Assembly: GCF_030410045.1 (NCBI RefSeq)
Contig: NZ_JAUFRA010000009.1
Location: 62,001-126,000, forward strand
Length of the DNA: 64,000 bases
Direction of reading: 5' to 3'
Source: Marivivens donghaensis
GTDB taxonomy: Bacteria > Pseudomonadota > Alphaproteobacteria > Rhodobacterales > Rhodobacteraceae
Below, piece after piece: positions 1 through 8,134 of the stretch. The notes beneath the pieces are model-generated. The model was not told the origin of the DNA. It saw only the letters and a list, made by a program, of their open reading frames with translations, and did not search any database. How positions within the stretch are numbered: the stretch's first letter is position 1; each line of letters opens with the position of its first letter. A program made the translations under genes and the position numbers.

Positions 1-569
1 TCGGCACAGAGTCCGCGTTCAAATCGTTCACCCTAACCGTGAACGGCGTTCTGACCCGCAACGAGACCGTGATTGAACTCACGGGCGATGATGCGATTGC
101 GCATGTTGCTGGTGCCTGCGTTGGCGATGGCCGCGATTTCTTGCACGATGATACGGTGTTCATCACCCACGATGCAGAGCGTTGCGAAAGCCGTCAGGTG
201 TTCAAAAAGGTGCTCCGCAACGGTGCGACGGGCGTGTTTCAGGGCAAAATCCTCGTCAAAGAGGGCGCTCAGAAAACCGACGGTTACCAGATTTCCCAAG
301 GTCTCTTGCTGGACGACGATTCAAACTTCCTCGCGAAGCCAGAGTTGGAAATCTACGCCGATGACGTGGCTTGTTCGCACGGTTCGACCTGTGGCGCACT
401 CGACGATACGGCGCTCTACTACCTGCGTTCGCGCGGTGTTCCAAAGGGCGAAGCCACAGACATGCTGACGCTGGCGTTCCTCGCCGAAGCTCTGCAAGAG
501 ATCGAAAACGAGGAAATCGCGGACGAGCTTGGCCAACGTCTTGAACAATGGTTGGGGCGTCGTCGGTGA
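1..569 (+). CDS. sufD: Fe-S cluster assembly protein SufD (3' part)
   Basis: C-terminal ~188 residues of SufD; the gene starts before the window and reads in frame from base 3. SufD pairs with SufB in the SufBCD scaffold that assembles Fe-S clusters in the cytoplasm. The parallel beta-helix region with the motif CSHGSTCG, followed by ALYYLRSRGVPKGEA and a helical tail, is typical of the SufB/SufD core. The stop codon overlaps a GTG that probably starts the next gene, and sufS follows, so this is the end of a suf operon. SufB rather than SufD is unlikely because of the short C-terminus and the position directly before sufS. Confidence 0.9.
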   Translation, partial: GTESAFKSFTLTVNGVLTRNETVIELTGDDAIAHVAGACVGDGRDFLHDDTVFITHDAERCESRQVFKKVLRNGATGVFQGKILVKEGAQKTDGYQISQGLLLDDDSNFLAKPELEIYADDVACSHGSTCGALDDTALYYLRSRGVPKGEATDMLTLAFLAEALQEIENEEIADELGQRLEQWLGRRR

Positions 570-1048
570 GCGTCACTCGCGATATGGTCGCCACATGGCG
601 CGGACCGCGTGCGGTGATGGACAAACTTCTGTCCATGGGTCACCGCGAGGACCGCGCCTTGGCTTTCCTCATGGGCGGCTGCGCACTCAACTTCCTCGCC
701 ACATGGCCCTACGCCGTGCGGGTCGAGGAAATGACGGGCGTCAGCTCGCGTGAACAAATCACGGGGGCGCTGTTCCTCTGGGTCTTTATCGCACCGCTGT
801 TTTTCTACGCCCTCGCCGCCTTCAGCCATCTGATAGCTAAGGCAATGGGTGGCAAAGGTAGCTTCTACTCTGCCCGCGTTGCGCTGTTTTGGTCCATCCT
901 CGCGACCACACCGCTCGCGCTCTTTTACGGGCTGCTGCGTGGGTTCAATGGTGATGTTGCTGCGACCAATATCATTGGTGGGCTTTGGGGGCTTTCGTTC
1001 CTCTCTATCTGGGTCAAAAGCCTGATTGAGGCTGAAAAGGACGTCTGA
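566..1048 (+). CDS. Small Yip1-like membrane protein in suf operon
   Basis: About 160 residues with four or so hydrophobic segments (around LAFLMGGCALNFLATW, ALFLWVFIAPLFFYALAAF, VALFWSILATTPLALFYGLL and a C-terminal IIGGLWGLSFLSIWV). It resembles YIP1-family integral membrane proteins often found among suf genes in Rhodobacterales; the family assignment is from memory of such proteins. I prefer GTG at 566, which overlaps the sufD stop (GTGA), over ATG at 548, which would overlap sufD by 22 nt. The stop lies 1 nt before the sufS ATG, so it is co-translated with the operon. Its function in Fe-S assembly is unknown. Confidence 0.75.
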   Translation: MSVTRDMVATWRGPRAVMDKLLSMGHREDRALAFLMGGCALNFLATWPYAVRVEEMTGVSSREQITGALFLWVFIAPLFFYALAAFSHLIAKAMGGKGSFYSARVALFWSILATTPLALFYGLLRGFNGDVAATNIIGGLWGLSFLSIWVKSLIEAEKDV

Positions 1049-1049
1049 C

Positions 1050-2270
1050 ATGTATGACGTAAATGCCATCCGCAAGGATTTCCCGATCCTATCGCGCACG
1101 GTCAATAATAAACCGCTGGTCTACCTTGATAACGGTGCCTCTGCGCAAAAGCCGCAGGTGGTGATCGACGCCGTGACCCGCGCGTATTCCGAGGAATACG
1201 CGAACGTCCACCGCGGTCTGCATTTCCTGTCGAACCTCGCGACCGACAAATACGAAAGCGTGCGTGGCGTTGTGGCAAAGTTCCTGAACGCTGCCGATGA
1301 GGACGAGATCATCCTCAATTCAGGCACGACCGAGGGTATCAATATGGTGGCCTACGCTTGGGCTGCGCCGCGCCTTCAGGCGGGGGACGAGATCGTTTTA
1401 TCGTTGCTCGAACACCATGCGAATATCGTTCCATGGCATTTCCTGCGCGAACGTCAGGGTGTTGTCCTGAAATGGGTTGAACCTGATGCCGACGGCAACC
1501 TTGACCCGCAAGCTGTGATTGACGCCATTTCGCCCAAAACAAAACTTGTCGCAATTACGCAATGTTCCAACGTGTTAGGGACCGTTGTTGATGTAAAAAC
1601 CATCTGCCACGCGGCCCGCGAGAAAGGCGTTCCTGTTCTCGTCGATGGCAGCCAAGGCGCGGTTCACATGTCTGTCGATGTCCAAGACATCGGCGCGGAT
1701 TTCTATCCGATCACAGGGCACAAACTCTACGGCCCGTCAGGCTCTGGCGCGATCTATGTGCGCAAGGAACGTCAGGCGGAAATGCAGCCCTTTATGGGCG
1801 GTGGCGACATGATCCGTGACGTGACCCGCGATGCAGTGACCTATAACGACCCGCCGATGAAGTTTGAGGCCGGCACTCCAGGCATCGTGCAAACCATCGG
1901 CATGGGCGTCGCTCTCGACTACCTTATGCAAATCGGGATGGAGAATATCGCGGCCCATGAACACGCGCTTCGCGATTATGCGAACGATCGCCTGCGCGGT
2001 TTGAATTGGCTGAAACTTCAGGGCAACCCTAAGGATAAAGCCGCGATTTTCTCGTTCACTTTGGACGGTGCAGCCCACGCGCATGACATCTCGACCGTGC
2101 TTGATAAAAAAGGCGTTGCGGTCCGTGCGGGCACCCACTGCGCCATGCCCTTGATGGAGCATATGGGCGTTGGCGCGACCTGCCGTGCATCCTTTGGCAT
2201 GTATAACACCAAGGCCGAAGTCGACGTTCTCGTGGACGCGCTAGAGTTCTGTCACGAACTTTTCGGTTAA
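1050..2270 (+). CDS. sufS: Cysteine desulfurase SufS
   Basis: 406-residue PLP enzyme that takes sulfur from L-cysteine for Fe-S cluster assembly (group II, SufS/CsdA type). The PLP lysine is K225 in ITGHKLYGPSG and the active-site cysteine is C364 in RAGTHCAMPL; both spacings fit the family. Start: ATG at 1050, one base after the previous stop; a TTG 24 nt upstream lies inside the preceding gene and is not needed. A perfect inverted repeat follows and probably ends the operon. No SufE/SufU partner is in view. Confidence 0.97.
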   Translation: MYDVNAIRKDFPILSRTVNNKPLVYLDNGASAQKPQVVIDAVTRAYSEEYANVHRGLHFLSNLATDKYESVRGVVAKFLNAADEDEIILNSGTTEGINMVAYAWAAPRLQAGDEIVLSLLEHHANIVPWHFLRERQGVVLKWVEPDADGNLDPQAVIDAISPKTKLVAITQCSNVLGTVVDVKTICHAAREKGVPVLVDGSQGAVHMSVDVQDIGADFYPITGHKLYGPSGSGAIYVRKERQAEMQPFMGGGDMIRDVTRDAVTYNDPPMKFEAGTPGIVQTIGMGVALDYLMQIGMENIAAHEHALRDYANDRLRGLNWLKLQGNPKDKAAIFSFTLDGAAHAHDISTVLDKKGVAVRAGTHCAMPLMEHMGVGATCRASFGMYNTKAEVDVLVDALEFCHELFG

Positions 2271-2280
2271 GATTGGCCAA

Positions 2281-2314
2281 GTGGCGATTTCGCATTGCGA
2301 CCAGAAATCGCCAC
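2281..2314 (+). terminator. Hairpin after sufS
   Basis: Perfect 11-bp arms (2281-2291 GTGGCGATTTC and 2304-2314 GAAATCGCCAC) with a 12-nt loop, 11 nt after the sufS stop. No clear U-run follows, so it may be an RNA-stabilising 3' end rather than an efficient intrinsic terminator. Confidence 0.6.
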
Positions 2315-2332
2315 GGCTATAGAACGGCTTAG

Positions 2333-2409
<77 letters not shown>

Positions 2410-2490
2410 TTTTTCCGAAAAAATTTTGCGCCTTTTTGTCAAAAATCCTTGTAAATAAGGGGTTTTGTGTACAGTTTCGGGTTCGATCTT

Positions 2491-2512
2491 CTTTGGTACA
2501 AACTTTGGTACA
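2491..2512 (+). other. Left paired arm-type sites (CTTTGGTACA x2)
   Basis: Two copies of CTTTGGTACA at 2491 and 2503, 12 bp apart start to start. The same pair, also 12 bp apart, occurs at the right end of the island. They are probable binding sites for the integrase N-terminal domain or for a directionality factor. They lie before the likely integrase start at 2551 and would otherwise be translated as LWYKLWYK. Confidence 0.6.
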
Positions 2513-2550
2513 AAGAGGAAGATGTGACTAGATTTGTATTCGATTACGGG

Positions 2551-3921
2551 ATGTTTAGTGTGTCTGCAAAATATCTGAGTAAGCAAAACGGTAGCAACAA
2601 CTATTACTATACCCGCAGAATACCTGCCGGCGTAGTCAGAGCATTAAAGGCTCAGAGCGGCTTTAAAGGGCCTGCAAAAATCAAAGAGGTCATCTCGACA
2701 CGTACCGCTGATAGGCAGAAGGCTCTCAAGGAGGCTAGTCGTATCAATAGGTACCTTGAGGCTCAGTGGGCCGCTATTGAGGCTGGTGAGCCTACGATCG
2801 AGGTTATTAAGAGTTCTGAAGAGCTTTTCAAAACATATCACAATCAGCCTTTTGATCTTGGCGATTTCATCGAAGAGCGTCTTAGCGGCGAAGCTAAGAA
2901 AGAACTCTTTGATATAGCTTTGGCGGGTGGGAACCGCGAACGCGAAGATGACATCCTGGAGCAAAATCTCGATGATGTCACATGGCAGGCTTTGCAGCGT
3001 TCAAGAGGTATTGACCTGTGGTCTTTGTCTGCAATTCAGCAGGAGTACCTTGAGTTAAAAGGTTGGGCAAATAACCGTAAACAGAGGAACTCGGTAGACG
3101 GAGCCTTTGCAACATTTATTTCTGCACTGGGAGATATCTCGACCTCTGATGTAAGTCGATTGGACGTCCATCGGTTGGTGAAAAATCTAATAGAAGAGCA
3201 GGGGCTAAAGACCGCTACTGTAAAGCGTAAGCTAAGCGTTATCCGTGCGGCCATCAACTACGTCGGTCAGTTACGTGAAATCGAACTTCATAATCCGTTC
3301 AAGAATGTCGAAATCCCCAATCTGTTAGAAGATGCCAAAGACCGAGAAGATTTCACTAAAGAGCAGCAAGAAATGATCCGAACAAGGCTCACGACGACCA
3401 ACGAGCCTAATGAGATAGACAATCTTATCGGGCTCCTTATGGATACAGGTATGAGGGTTGCAGAGGTGGTTGGTTTGCAGGCCGATGATATCGTCTTAGA
3501 TGCTGAAGTGCCTCATATTCGACTTCATCGGAACTCAATGCGGCGTTTGAAGACTAAAAGTTCGAAGCGGCTTGTGCCCCTTGTCGGAGCCGCACTTTCC
3601 TCGGCACTACGTGTCAAAGGAAATTCTGATACTTTTGTTTTTCCCCGCTACGTTGATGAAGATAGTGGAACTCTAAAAAACGACACAGCGTCTGCGTCTG
3701 TTAATAAGCGTCTAAAGGTGTGGTTGGGCGAGGGGGCTCCTACTTGTCATAGCTTTAGGCATACTATGGCAACGCGCCTTAGAAATGTTGGGTGCCCCAA
3801 GGATGTTCGTGACGAGTTAGGTGGCTGGGCAAAGAGTATCAGTGACAACTACGGTAGCCCTACTGACCTACGGTTAAAGCGAGAATATCTTCAGAATTCT
3901 ATCGATACCGTTCGACGCTGA
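2551..3921 (+). CDS. int: Tyrosine recombinase / site-specific integrase
   Basis: 456 residues. The N-terminal part (SAKYLSKQNGSNNYYYTRRIPAGV) is of the kind seen in many alphaproteobacterial island integrases; a SAM-like core-binding domain follows, then a C-terminal catalytic domain. Catalytic residues: R in MDTGMRVAEVVGL, a probable K near LKTKSSKRLVPL, HxxR in CHSFRHTMATRL, box III as LGGW, and nucleophile Y in SDNYGSP. I chose ATG 2551 over an upstream GTG at 2467 because the latter would translate the arm-type sites. It presumably carries out recombination between attP and the tRNA-Arg 3' end. Confidence 0.93.
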   Translation: MFSVSAKYLSKQNGSNNYYYTRRIPAGVVRALKAQSGFKGPAKIKEVISTRTADRQKALKEASRINRYLEAQWAAIEAGEPTIEVIKSSEELFKTYHNQPFDLGDFIEERLSGEAKKELFDIALAGGNREREDDILEQNLDDVTWQALQRSRGIDLWSLSAIQQEYLELKGWANNRKQRNSVDGAFATFISALGDISTSDVSRLDVHRLVKNLIEEQGLKTATVKRKLSVIRAAINYVGQLREIELHNPFKNVEIPNLLEDAKDREDFTKEQQEMIRTRLTTTNEPNEIDNLIGLLMDTGMRVAEVVGLQADDIVLDAEVPHIRLHRNSMRRLKTKSSKRLVPLVGAALSSALRVKGNSDTFVFPRYVDEDSGTLKNDTASASVNKRLKVWLGEGAPTCHSFRHTMATRLRNVGCPKDVRDELGGWAKSISDNYGSPTDLRLKREYLQNSIDTVRR

Positions 3922-4351
3922 GAGCTGGCTTGGTCCAGATATATCAAAGCCAGCATAGAGCATGAGGCTGACAGCCCTTTTCTTGATAATGACCAGAGAT
4001 CGGGATTCAGCGTAGTCGGTCGAAAAAGTAGTCGCCTTTTGCAATCCTATTTTCAATGAAAAGACCCAATCGGATTAGCATAACGAATAAGCTTTGGTGC
4101 CTTGGCCTCGACAACTCCATCCGCACAGCGTCATGTTAATCACAGGCCGTACCAAAATACGCAAAAAGCACCTACTCGAGAACATAGCTGAGTGCTCTCA
4201 GCAGTGGCTTCTATCGAGTCACACCCTGACTGGTGTGAGCAGACGACTGAGCATTTTGTCGCTGTAGAGCTGAACACGTGATCTAGTGTGCTTGTGTCCT
4301 AAGACCTCTCCTCCACTCCCAAGCCTCGCATAGGCGGTCTCAATCCTTTCC
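3922..4351. other. Non-coding stretch inside island
   Basis: About 430 bp between the integrase and the replication module with no ORF of coding character. I see no clear promoter or repeat here. Confidence 0.6.
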
Positions 4352-4442
4352 ATGAATGTCTCTTAACGGCGGATTAACGTGATCCGCCGAGCGTTGTCGT
4401 TGGCGCGTGAGAGGCATTCATCGAGCGGATTGCTCGACAACG
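4352..4442 (+). promoter_or_regulatory. Structured leader before P-loop/rep genes
   Basis: Several inverted repeats lie within 91 nt: an outer pair 4352-4363/4410-4421 (ATGAATGTCTCT against AGAGGCATTCAT, 11 of 12 paired); inside it a perfect 7-bp hairpin 4368-4374/4382-4388 (GGCGGAT/ATCCGCC); then a 6-bp hairpin 4421-4426/4432-4437 (TCGAGC/GCTCGA). A further 8-nt match, 4392-4399/4435-4442 (CGTTGTCG/CGACAACG), would compete with the last hairpin. The first start codon (4470) follows 27 nt later. This could be a folded leader, an antisense-RNA control locus or a protein-binding operator; the sequence alone does not decide. Confidence 0.5.
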
Positions 4443-4469
4443 AAAATCAACGAAAGACGGAGAAATCCC

Positions 4470-4679
4470 ATGAATATTATGATGACTGGCAAAGAGTGCC
4501 CTGTCATTATCCACGACTATGGCTGTGGGTATGGCAAAACGACAATGATGATCGAAGGCTTCACTGATAATGAGCGTTACCTAGTAATCGTTCCTTACAT
4601 CTCGGAGGTCACTTGGACTATTGACCGTGATATGATTGTGTTCACTGAGCAGGTTGCTGATTGGGAGGGTGAGGAATGA
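4470..4679 (+). CDS. P-loop mini-protein coupled to rep
   Basis: 69 residues with a clear Walker A-like motif, DYGCGYGKTTMMIEG, followed by YLVIVPYISEVTWTIDRD. This looks like the first 60 residues of a superfamily 1/2 helicase, but no Walker B or later motifs exist in any frame after it. ATG 4470 has a purine-rich GGAGA upstream. The stop overlaps the next start (ATGA at 4676-4679), so translation of the Rep-like gene is probably coupled to it. It is either a decayed helicase start kept as a coupling leader or a genuine small ATP-binding partner. Confidence 0.55.
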   Translation: MNIMMTGKECPVIIHDYGCGYGKTTMMIEGFTDNERYLVIVPYISEVTWTIDRDMIVFTEQVADWEGEE

Positions 4680-5833
4680 CTGCGGTTCCCAATAAAAAGA
4701 AACCGAACTCAGTTGCCAAGAAGAAGTTCGGCAAGACCTATCCAATCGTTAATAGCCCAGAGACAACGCTTAAAGATTTCTGGCTACTTCCTTTGTCAAA
4801 GGTCACAAACCGAGATGGCTCTGTGATCTTTAAGCATGAGGCGGAGCTTGAATCTGGACACAAGCTAATTGTTGAAGCAAGTGCCCAACTCAAAATCGGT
4901 CACACAAAACTATTTGATGTGCTGATGGAGAGTCTATGGACGCACAGTTACTACGATAAGGCCGAGCTTCTGACTGTAGATATCGTATCTGAAGCAATCG
5001 GCGTTGCTTATGAAAAACTCGATGCCGATTTAAGGCGTAGTATCACTTGCGAAAAGTATGATGCTGAACGTCTGAGCGCGGTTAAGGCCCTTCTGAATAA
5101 TGCTCAACTCGAACGTTTCGAGTCCAAAAAGCCAACGGCTGCAAAGATACGCCAGAAGCTTAAAGACTTCGTTGACGCAATGCTTGAAGTCAGTGCAGCC
5201 CGAAGCAAGAAAAGCAGTGTTCGTGATACTATCGTACTGGGCGTACGGGGCACATTGAACCGCGTGGGCCGTAATGATCATAGGAAAACCCAGCGAGAGC
5301 TATTGTTCGCGGAACTAAAAACTTTGCAGAACACCTTTGTCTGCGTCGAGAATGCCGAAGGCTCATGGTTTAGGTACGGATTGATCAAATCGGTAGCATA
5401 CGATCAGGCATATGACCGCATTGCTGTGACGTTCACTGAGGAATACCTGAAGCACTTTGGGTCGAGTGAGTACAGTCTCAAGTTCCTGTCGTCACAAGCT
5501 CGAGATAAGCTCACTTCAACGATCTCTCTCGGCATGATGCGATACTTGCAGGTTGCAGGTGCTAGCCGTCAGCGAGATGGGACCTTCGGGGTGAAAACAT
5601 CCGTGTCTCGCGATGAGTTGATCAAGGTGCTTTCGCTCGAAGGCTCTGTGCGCCCAGACAACGCAATCACTCGAGCTTTTAGGGACATCAAAAAAGCAGT
5701 TGGCATCAAGTACGATTACAACAGAGGGACACAACTCTATACCCTGAATAAATCAGCGTATAAGGTTGTAGACCTTCTTCCGGAGGGTTTTGTTGATCAG
5801 GACGAATACATCACGGACGACCAGAACAACTAA
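4676..5833 (+). CDS. Putative replication initiator (Rep-like winged-helix)
   Basis: 385 residues, basic N-terminus (NKKKPNSVAKKKFGK), rich in Lys/Arg, no signal peptide. The middle and C-terminal parts (RIAVTFTEEYLKHFG, ISLGMMRYLQVAG, then SRDELIKVLSLEG and AITRAFRDIKKAVG) resemble the two winged-helix layout of plasmid RepA/Rep_3-type initiators, though I cannot name a family with certainty. Support comes from context: a structured leader upstream, and five 21-bp direct repeats starting 45 bp after the stop, the usual arrangement of an iteron origin. The alternative is a transcription regulator of the element. Confidence 0.5.
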   Translation: MTAVPNKKKPNSVAKKKFGKTYPIVNSPETTLKDFWLLPLSKVTNRDGSVIFKHEAELESGHKLIVEASAQLKIGHTKLFDVLMESLWTHSYYDKAELLTVDIVSEAIGVAYEKLDADLRRSITCEKYDAERLSAVKALLNNAQLERFESKKPTAAKIRQKLKDFVDAMLEVSAARSKKSSVRDTIVLGVRGTLNRVGRNDHRKTQRELLFAELKTLQNTFVCVENAEGSWFRYGLIKSVAYDQAYDRIAVTFTEEYLKHFGSSEYSLKFLSSQARDKLTSTISLGMMRYLQVAGASRQRDGTFGVKTSVSRDELIKVLSLEGSVRPDNAITRAFRDIKKAVGIKYDYNRGTQLYTLNKSAYKVVDLLPEGFVDQDEYITDDQNN

Positions 5834-5856
5834 GGTAGGCCTTCGGGCCTTCCTCA
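5834..5856 (+). terminator. Hairpin after Rep-like gene
   Basis: AGGCC-TTCG-GGCCT type stem-loop with a stable UUCG-like tetraloop, directly after the stop at 5833. The following TCCTC is not a true U-run. Confidence 0.55.
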
Positions 5857-5877
5857 CATAGAAATTATCGCCGTGAT

Positions 5878-5982
5878 TTGATGCGTTGGTGTCATAACTT
5901 GGTGCTAATACAACATAGATTGATTCATTTGTAACATTGATTGGTTCATGTGAATCATGAGTTGATTCAAATGCACTTGTAT
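5878..5982 (+). repeat. Iteron-like array, five 21-bp units
   Basis: Five degenerate direct repeats exactly 21 bp apart, starting at 5878, 5899, 5920, 5941 and 5962. Each begins TTGAT or TTGGT; the last three continue TTCA (TTGATTCATTTG, TTGGTTCATGTG, TTGATTCAAATG). An AT-rich stretch follows (TAATCAATAAAATAAGG). Two helical turns per unit and the position just after a Rep-like gene fit an iteron origin or an autoregulatory operator array. Confidence 0.55.
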
Positions 5983-6240
5983 TAATCAATAAAATAAGGA
6001 ATTTTTGAAGTCACCATATAGCTAACAGATAGATACATATATCTATCAAATAGCTTTCATGGCGCTACGCTGCCGCCCCCTTTGAGGGGGGGCGTCCGCT
6101 GCACCCTGGGAAAAAGAAGTCCCGAAAGCGAACCTAGAGCGCTGTGTGATCTTTGGCTGTATGTGATCTGCTCACGCAGTGAGCTTTAAGACGAATTCGC
6201 CTTTTTTAAAAAGTCGCGATGGGCCAAAGTATGCCGCCTA
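5983..6240. other. AT-rich region and hairpins beside iteron array
   Basis: Inverted repeats: 6028-6047 (GATAGAT/ATCTATC), 6074-6094 (CGCCCCC paired with GGGGGCG, 7-nt G tract) and 6170-6184 (GCTCAC-gca-GTGAGC). Together with the AT-rich part at 5983-6060 they could form the unwinding and control part of an origin. No gene is evident. Confidence 0.4.
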
Positions 6241-6937
6241 GCCTTTGGGTGGTCAGCTTAAACTCACCTACTGTGGTCAGGGCTCTCAGAACCCGATTAC
6301 AGGTGCATTTCAGATTTTGCTGGAGGTTACTGCTGAAGCTTTCGATACCCCTCCCCGCGAGGCTGTGAATGGCCTTGCGAAGCTTAAAGCGATCGAATGG
6401 ATGACGCTTCGGTTAAGCTGCTTAATGCAGGTAGGCCCGTACAGCCACGGAGGGCCCTGTGTGGCGACGGTTATGATTGTGCTGCCTTTGGGCGACTTGG
6501 TTCGTCATGGGCTCCAGCGAGCTTCTCCGCGGCTCTAAGGTGCTTGTGGCGAGGTGCGCGTATCCGCCGGGTTCCTATGCATCTATTTAGGTGGGGATTG
6601 CTGGCCGTGGCCATGCCTGCCTCTCAGAGCCTAATGTTGCTTCAGTTGTGGTTGGATGGTGATGTAAGCAGGCTATCGGGCAACCATCAGGGTTGGCGCA
6701 TTATGTGTTGAGAGAGTAGCGTCCTATTTTTTTGCTGTTTGTTGAGTGGGTTTGCTAAGATTGCAGTAAGGTTTCATGTGCAAGCACATACTTTTGATGT
6801 AAAAAGCGGTGCGTATCTACTGTCCAATCCTAAAGCTAGCCTGTCAGGACTCCAAAGATCAGATATGCACGCACTGTGAAATTGGATCGGTCGAATGAGG
6901 CTGCTAATATTCTGATGATGTCGAAGAGGAACTGCAG
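6241..6937. other. Region without a convincing gene
   Basis: Open frames exist at 6245-6538 (TTG start) and 6397-6711 but they overlap each other in different frames, lack ribosome-binding sites and show no recognisable motif. The GC content is higher than in the neighbouring island DNA. It may be relic sequence. Confidence 0.5.
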
Positions 6938-7399
6938 ATGTTTAGTTCTAAGCAGGTGATCGCGATTTTAGGAGCGGCGATATTGAACGTTATGGCGGGG
7001 GCAGCGCCTGCCGACGAAGTAGTGCTGTATTGTGCGGAACAGCACATGGCGGGCATGCAGAACCAGGATGGTAATTGGTCGGGATTTTATGGCGGTGAGG
7101 AGTTTGGTCGCCGTTATGCTATCAGGTTCAATGATGGCATGACTGAAGTATCTGGCGTACAAGGTTCGGATACGGTGCATCGCTGTGAGAGGTATTTTCC
7201 TAACAAAGCTCCAGACGTCGTTACCTGCGTAAACTCTCAAGTTGCTACAATGCACTTTAGTTATTCGACTGAAAGCAAGCGTTTTGTGCTGGCAATGCTT
7301 GGGCCCGGTGGATGGCTGGCAGAGGGTACCGAGCGCGGGGAGCAATATGATGATTACCTGCCAGAGCAAGTAATAATGGGTCAATGCCAATCCTTCTAA
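6938..7399 (+). CDS. Small exported protein, unknown function
   Basis: 153 residues; N-terminal signal peptide (FSSKQVIAILGAAILNVMAGAAPADE, likely cut after APA), so the mature ~130-residue protein is periplasmic or secreted. Three or four cysteines (LYCAEQ, HRCERY, VTCVNS, GQCQSF) could form disulfides. A ribosome-binding site (AGAGGAAC) precedes ATG 6938. No family is recognised. First of a run of small envelope proteins in the island. Confidence 0.65.
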   Translation: MFSSKQVIAILGAAILNVMAGAAPADEVVLYCAEQHMAGMQNQDGNWSGFYGGEEFGRRYAIRFNDGMTEVSGVQGSDTVHRCERYFPNKAPDVVTCVNSQVATMHFSYSTESKRFVLAMLGPGGWLAEGTERGEQYDDYLPEQVIMGQCQSF

Positions 7400-7494
7400 T
7401 TTAAATCTGCTTGCTTTTAGTCTCAGAGTGGTAGTCTATGGTTGGGAGTGAAATTTAGACTTCTCAGTCGATAAATTTGAATAGGGCTTTGAAC

Positions 7495-7743
7495 ATGAGA
7501 ACAGCGGCTCTCTTTGCATTTTCTGTAGTTTGCTTATCAACTTTAGCGGGCTGTAAGGATCAGGTCTATGGTATGGGGTTAGTGCCCCAAAACGTTACTG
7601 GTGACGAGCATCATGTGAGTGTTTTTAATGTTTGGAAGGCATCTGATGCACAGCCCCTAGCGGATAGATGGTGCCTGCAATACGACAAAAGGGCAGTCTT
7701 TTCGAGTTCGGCTCCGATCACAATGATTTTTGATTGTGTCTAA
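7495..7743 (+). CDS. Small putative lipoprotein
   Basis: 82 residues; signal sequence AALFAFSVVCLSTLAGC with lipobox LAGC, so it is probably lipid-anchored after Cys. The mature part is ~60 residues with two further cysteines near LADRWCLQYD and the C-terminal FDCV. The start is taken at ATG 7495 rather than TTG 7477 because it gives a standard signal peptide. Function unknown. Confidence 0.55.
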   Translation: MRTAALFAFSVVCLSTLAGCKDQVYGMGLVPQNVTGDEHHVSVFNVWKASDAQPLADRWCLQYDKRAVFSSSAPITMIFDCV

Positions 7744-7797
7744 CTTCGATTGTGATGGCGACATACTATTCACGTGCAAGGAAAAATGGGTCAATAA

Positions 7798-8091
7798 ATG
7801 GATTATCAAATTATTTTGATCATTACTGTATTGGGCGCGATCATCGCAACGGTGCTTAACAATGATAAAAGGCGCGCAGTCCAAGAAATTAAGGATGCAC
7901 ATCGAAAAGAAAAAGAAGATGCCGCCCTCGCTCACCTTAGTCGTGAAGAGCGAGCCAAAAGAGATTTGGAGCTCAAGGGAAATATGCATGATTGGTTGGT
8001 TTTGGGGGTCATAGATGCGCAACAGCACAGCGATAAAGTAATTGAGATAAATAAAAAATATGGTCTAAAAGCGACTTTCACGGGGTATTAG
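7798..8091 (+). CDS. Small membrane-anchored protein
   Basis: 97 residues: an N-terminal membrane segment (YQIILIITVLGAIIATVL), then a charged helix (NNDKRRAVQEIKDAHRKEKEDAA) that may be a short coiled coil, and a C-terminal soluble part. Orientation is probably N-out with the tail in the cytoplasm. No family recognised. It lies between other small envelope genes of the island. Confidence 0.5.
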   Translation: MDYQIILIITVLGAIIATVLNNDKRRAVQEIKDAHRKEKEDAALAHLSREERAKRDLELKGNMHDWLVLGVIDAQQHSDKVIEINKKYGLKATFTGY

Positions 8092-8134
8092 TAATTCCTG
8101 ATGTGAAATTGGTGGTGGTCTGGAGATTAAGTTA

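Noticed and set aside
2467..2550. N-terminal extension of the integrase
   Set aside because: It would translate the doubled CTTTGGTAC sites (LWYKLWYK); the family-like sequence begins after ATG 2551.
6245..6711. Two overlapping ORFs in the island
   Set aside because: No ribosome-binding site, no motifs, frames overlap each other, one uses TTG.
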